From positions 1 through 33,885 of the forward strand of contig JAAWBG010000081.1 of NCBI GenBank assembly GCA_022792535.1: a stretch of DNA of 33,885 nt, read 5' to 3'. Shown one piece after another: positions 32,136 through 33,885 of this stretch. Position numbers and translations under genes: made by a program. The stretch's first letter is position 1, and every line of letters starts with the position of its first letter. The notes beneath the pieces are model-generated. The model was not told the DNA's origin. It saw only the letters and a program-made list of their open reading frames with translations, and searched no databases. Origin of the DNA: Lachnospiraceae bacterium. GTDB lineage: Bacteria > Bacillota > Clostridia > Lachnospirales > Lachnospiraceae.

Positions 32136-33885
32136 ATGGCAAACAAATGGGTTTATCTCTACAAAGAGGGAAATGCAAACATGCGTGAACTCCTTGGAGG
32201 AAAAGGCGCGAACCTTGCTGAAATGACCAGTTTAGGTCTTCCGGTACCACAGGGTTTCACAATTACAACAGAAGCTTGTACTCAGTATTATGAGGATGGG
32301 CGTCAGATCAATGATGAGATTCAGTCACAGATCAACGAGTACATTGGAAAGATGGAAGAGATTACAGGAAAGAAATTTGGTGATACCGAGAACCCCCTTC
32401 TGGTATCTGTACGTTCCGGTGCAAGAGCTTCCATGCCTGGTATGATGGACACCATTTTGAATCTGGGTCTGAACGAGACAGTTGTAAACGTAATTGCTGA
32501 GAAATCTGGAAATCCCCGTTGGGCATGGGACTGCTACAGAAGATTTATTCAGATGTATTCAGATGTAGTTATGGAAGTTGGTAAGAAATATTTTGAAGAG
32601 CTGATTGATAAGATGAAAGCAGACAGAGGAGTGACACAGGACGTAGAACTTACTGCTGAAGATTTAAAAGAGCTTGCATCTCAGTTCAAGGCTGAATACA
32701 AAGAGAAAATCGGTGAGGACTTCCCAGATGATCCAAAGGAACAGCTGATGGGCGCTGTAAAAGCAGTGTTCCGTTCCTGGGACAACCCACGTGCAAATGT
32801 ATACCGTCGTGACAATGATATTCCATATTCCTGGGGTACTGCTGTAAACGTACAGAGTATGGCATTCGGTAATATGGGTGATGACTGCGGTACAGGTGTT
32901 GCATTTACCCGTGATCCGGCTACCGGTGAGAAGAAACTGATGGGCGAATTCCTGACCAATGCACAGGGCGAAGACGTAGTTGCCGGAGTTCGTACTCCAA
33001 TGCCGATCGCTCAGATGGAAGAAAAATTCCCAGAAGCATATAAACAGTTTACAGAAGTTTGTGCAACACTTGAAAATCACTATAGAGATATGCAGGATAT
33101 GGAGTTCACAGTTGAGAATGAAAAACTGTACATGCTCCAGACCAGAAATGGTAAGAGAACTGCACAGGCAGCTTTGAAGATTGCCTGTGATTTAGTAGAT
33201 GAAGGTATGAGAACTGAGGAAGAAGCAGTTGCAATGATTGATCCTCGTAACTTAGATACCTTATTACATCCACAGTTTGACACAGCAGCATTAAAGGCAG
33301 CAACTCCAGCAGGAAAAGGTCTTGGAGCTTCTCCAGGAGCAGCATGTGGTAAGATCGTGTTCTCTGCTGACGATGCAGTGGCATGGGCAGAAAAAGGTGA
33401 AAAAGTCGTATTAGTACGTCTTGAGACTTCTCCAGAAGATATTACTGGTATGAAGGCTGCACAGGGTATCTTGACTGTCCGCGGCGGTATGACCAGCCAT
33501 GCAGCTGTGGTTGCCCGTGGTATGGGAACCTGCTGTGTATCTGGATGCGGCGACATTGCTATGGATGAAGAAAATAAGAAATTCACTTTAGCAGGAAAAG
33601 AATATCATGAAGGAGATCCTATCTCCATTGACGGTACTACAGGTAACATTTACGATGGTCTGATTCCTACCGTAGACGCAACCATCGCAGGTGAATTCGG
33701 AAGAATTATGGCATGGGCTGATAAATATAGAACTCTGAAAGTTCGTACCAATGCAGATACTCCTGCAGACGCTAAGAAAGCTCGTGAGCTGGGCGCAGAA
33801 GGTATCGGTCTCTGTCGTACAGAGCATATGTTCTTCGAGGAAGACAGAATTGCTGCATTCCGTGAGATGATCTGTGCAGATACCG
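32136..33885 (+). CDS. ppdK: Pyruvate, phosphate dikinase, 3' end outside the window
   Basis: The frame is open from ATG 32136 to the window edge (583 codons of a protein normally near 875 aa). PPDK interconverts pyruvate + ATP + Pi and PEP + AMP + PPi. The N-terminal nucleotide-binding domain has GGKGANLAEM and SVRSGARASMPGMMDT. The phosphohistidine domain has GGMTSHAAVVARGMG, with catalytic His455 at the same number as in the well-studied Clostridium symbiosum enzyme. The start of the PEP-binding barrel (ELGAEGIGLCRTEHMF) is present. Frequent CGT, GGT and AAC codons differ from neighbouring genes and suggest high expression. AGGAGGA precedes the start. Confidence 0.97.
   Translation, partial: MANKWVYLYKEGNANMRELLGGKGANLAEMTSLGLPVPQGFTITTEACTQYYEDGRQINDEIQSQINEYIGKMEEITGKKFGDTENPLLVSVRSGARASMPGMMDTILNLGLNETVVNVIAEKSGNPRWAWDCYRRFIQMYSDVVMEVGKKYFEELIDKMKADRGVTQDVELTAEDLKELASQFKAEYKEKIGEDFPDDPKEQLMGAVKAVFRSWDNPRANVYRRDNDIPYSWGTAVNVQSMAFGNMGDDCGTGVAFTRDPATGEKKLMGEFLTNAQGEDVVAGVRTPMPIAQMEEKFPEAYKQFTEVCATLENHYRDMQDMEFTVENEKLYMLQTRNGKRTAQAALKIACDLVDEGMRTEEEAVAMIDPRNLDTLLHPQFDTAALKAATPAGKGLGASPGAACGKIVFSADDAVAWAEKGEKVVLVRLETSPEDITGMKAAQGILTVRGGMTSHAAVVARGMGTCCVSGCGDIAMDEENKKFTLAGKEYHEGDPISIDGTTGNIYDGLIPTVDATIAGEFGRIMAWADKYRTLKVRTNADTPADAKKARELGAEGIGLCRTEHMFFEEDRIAAFREMICADT

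Noticed and set aside
1-33885. CRISPR arrays, tRNA or rRNA genes, insertion sequences, prophage genes
   Set aside because: None seen: no regularly spaced repeats, cloverleaf tRNA sequences, transposase or phage proteins were found.

Overview
The window is a chromosomal, housekeeping-rich segment of a low-to-mid GC, Gram-positive, probably spore-forming anaerobe. The gene set and protein sequences suggest the Clostridia family Lachnospiraceae, something close to Blautia or Ruminococcus. This is inferred from a V-type ATPase operon, PPi-type phosphofructokinase, pyruvate phosphate dikinase, a GerW sporulation protein, Cys-type L28 and the rpmB / asp23 / fakA / recG neighbourhood. Almost everything reads on the + strand. 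The exceptions are rpmB and a truncated gene start at the left edge. No prophage, insertion sequence, CRISPR array, rRNA or tRNA was seen.

Layout. 1-27: minus-strand start of a small protein. 28-361: divergent intergenic region with a hairpin repeat and a consensus promoter. 362-9851: nine V/A-type ATPase subunit genes in the order G/H-C-I-K-F-E-A-B-D, headed by a receiver-domain protein whose phospho-acceptor Asp is replaced by Glu. A compound-hairpin element sits inside the operon between B and D. 9892-11246: pfp with its own promoter and terminator. 11283-14443: miaB, ruvA, ruvB. 14444-14729: a symmetric multi-hairpin element, then the zapA promoter. 14730-20716: zapA, a U32 family protein, a SEDS glycosyltransferase and a class B PBP (division and wall synthesis). 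20747-21300: a NUDIX gene as a single unit. 21383-23202: an unknown 118-aa protein, a DUF2953 protein and GerW. 23213-23350: a tiny membrane protein. 23403-23733: rpmB on the minus strand with its own promoter and terminator. 23891-30833: asp23, fakA, recG, a HAD phosphatase and a YgiQ-type radical SAM protein. 30852-31826: an RluC/RluD-type pseudouridine synthase. 31827-32135: a long leader. 32136 to the edge: ppdK, truncated.

Themes. Energy: a rotary ATPase and two PPi-linked glycolytic enzymes, Pfp and PPDK, lie in one region. RNA modification: MiaB, a YgiQ-type radical SAM protein, a U32/RlhA-like protein and an RluD-like enzyme. DNA repair: RuvAB and RecG. Envelope: ZapA, SEDS, PBP, DUF2953 and GerW.

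The least explained items are the receiver-like protein heading the ATPase operon, the two palindromic intergenic elements (one with a second, inverted copy of its central hairpin at the left edge), the structured ppdK leader, and the uncharacterised 118-aa protein translationally coupled to DUF2953. No wholly new multi-gene system could be demonstrated from sequence alone.
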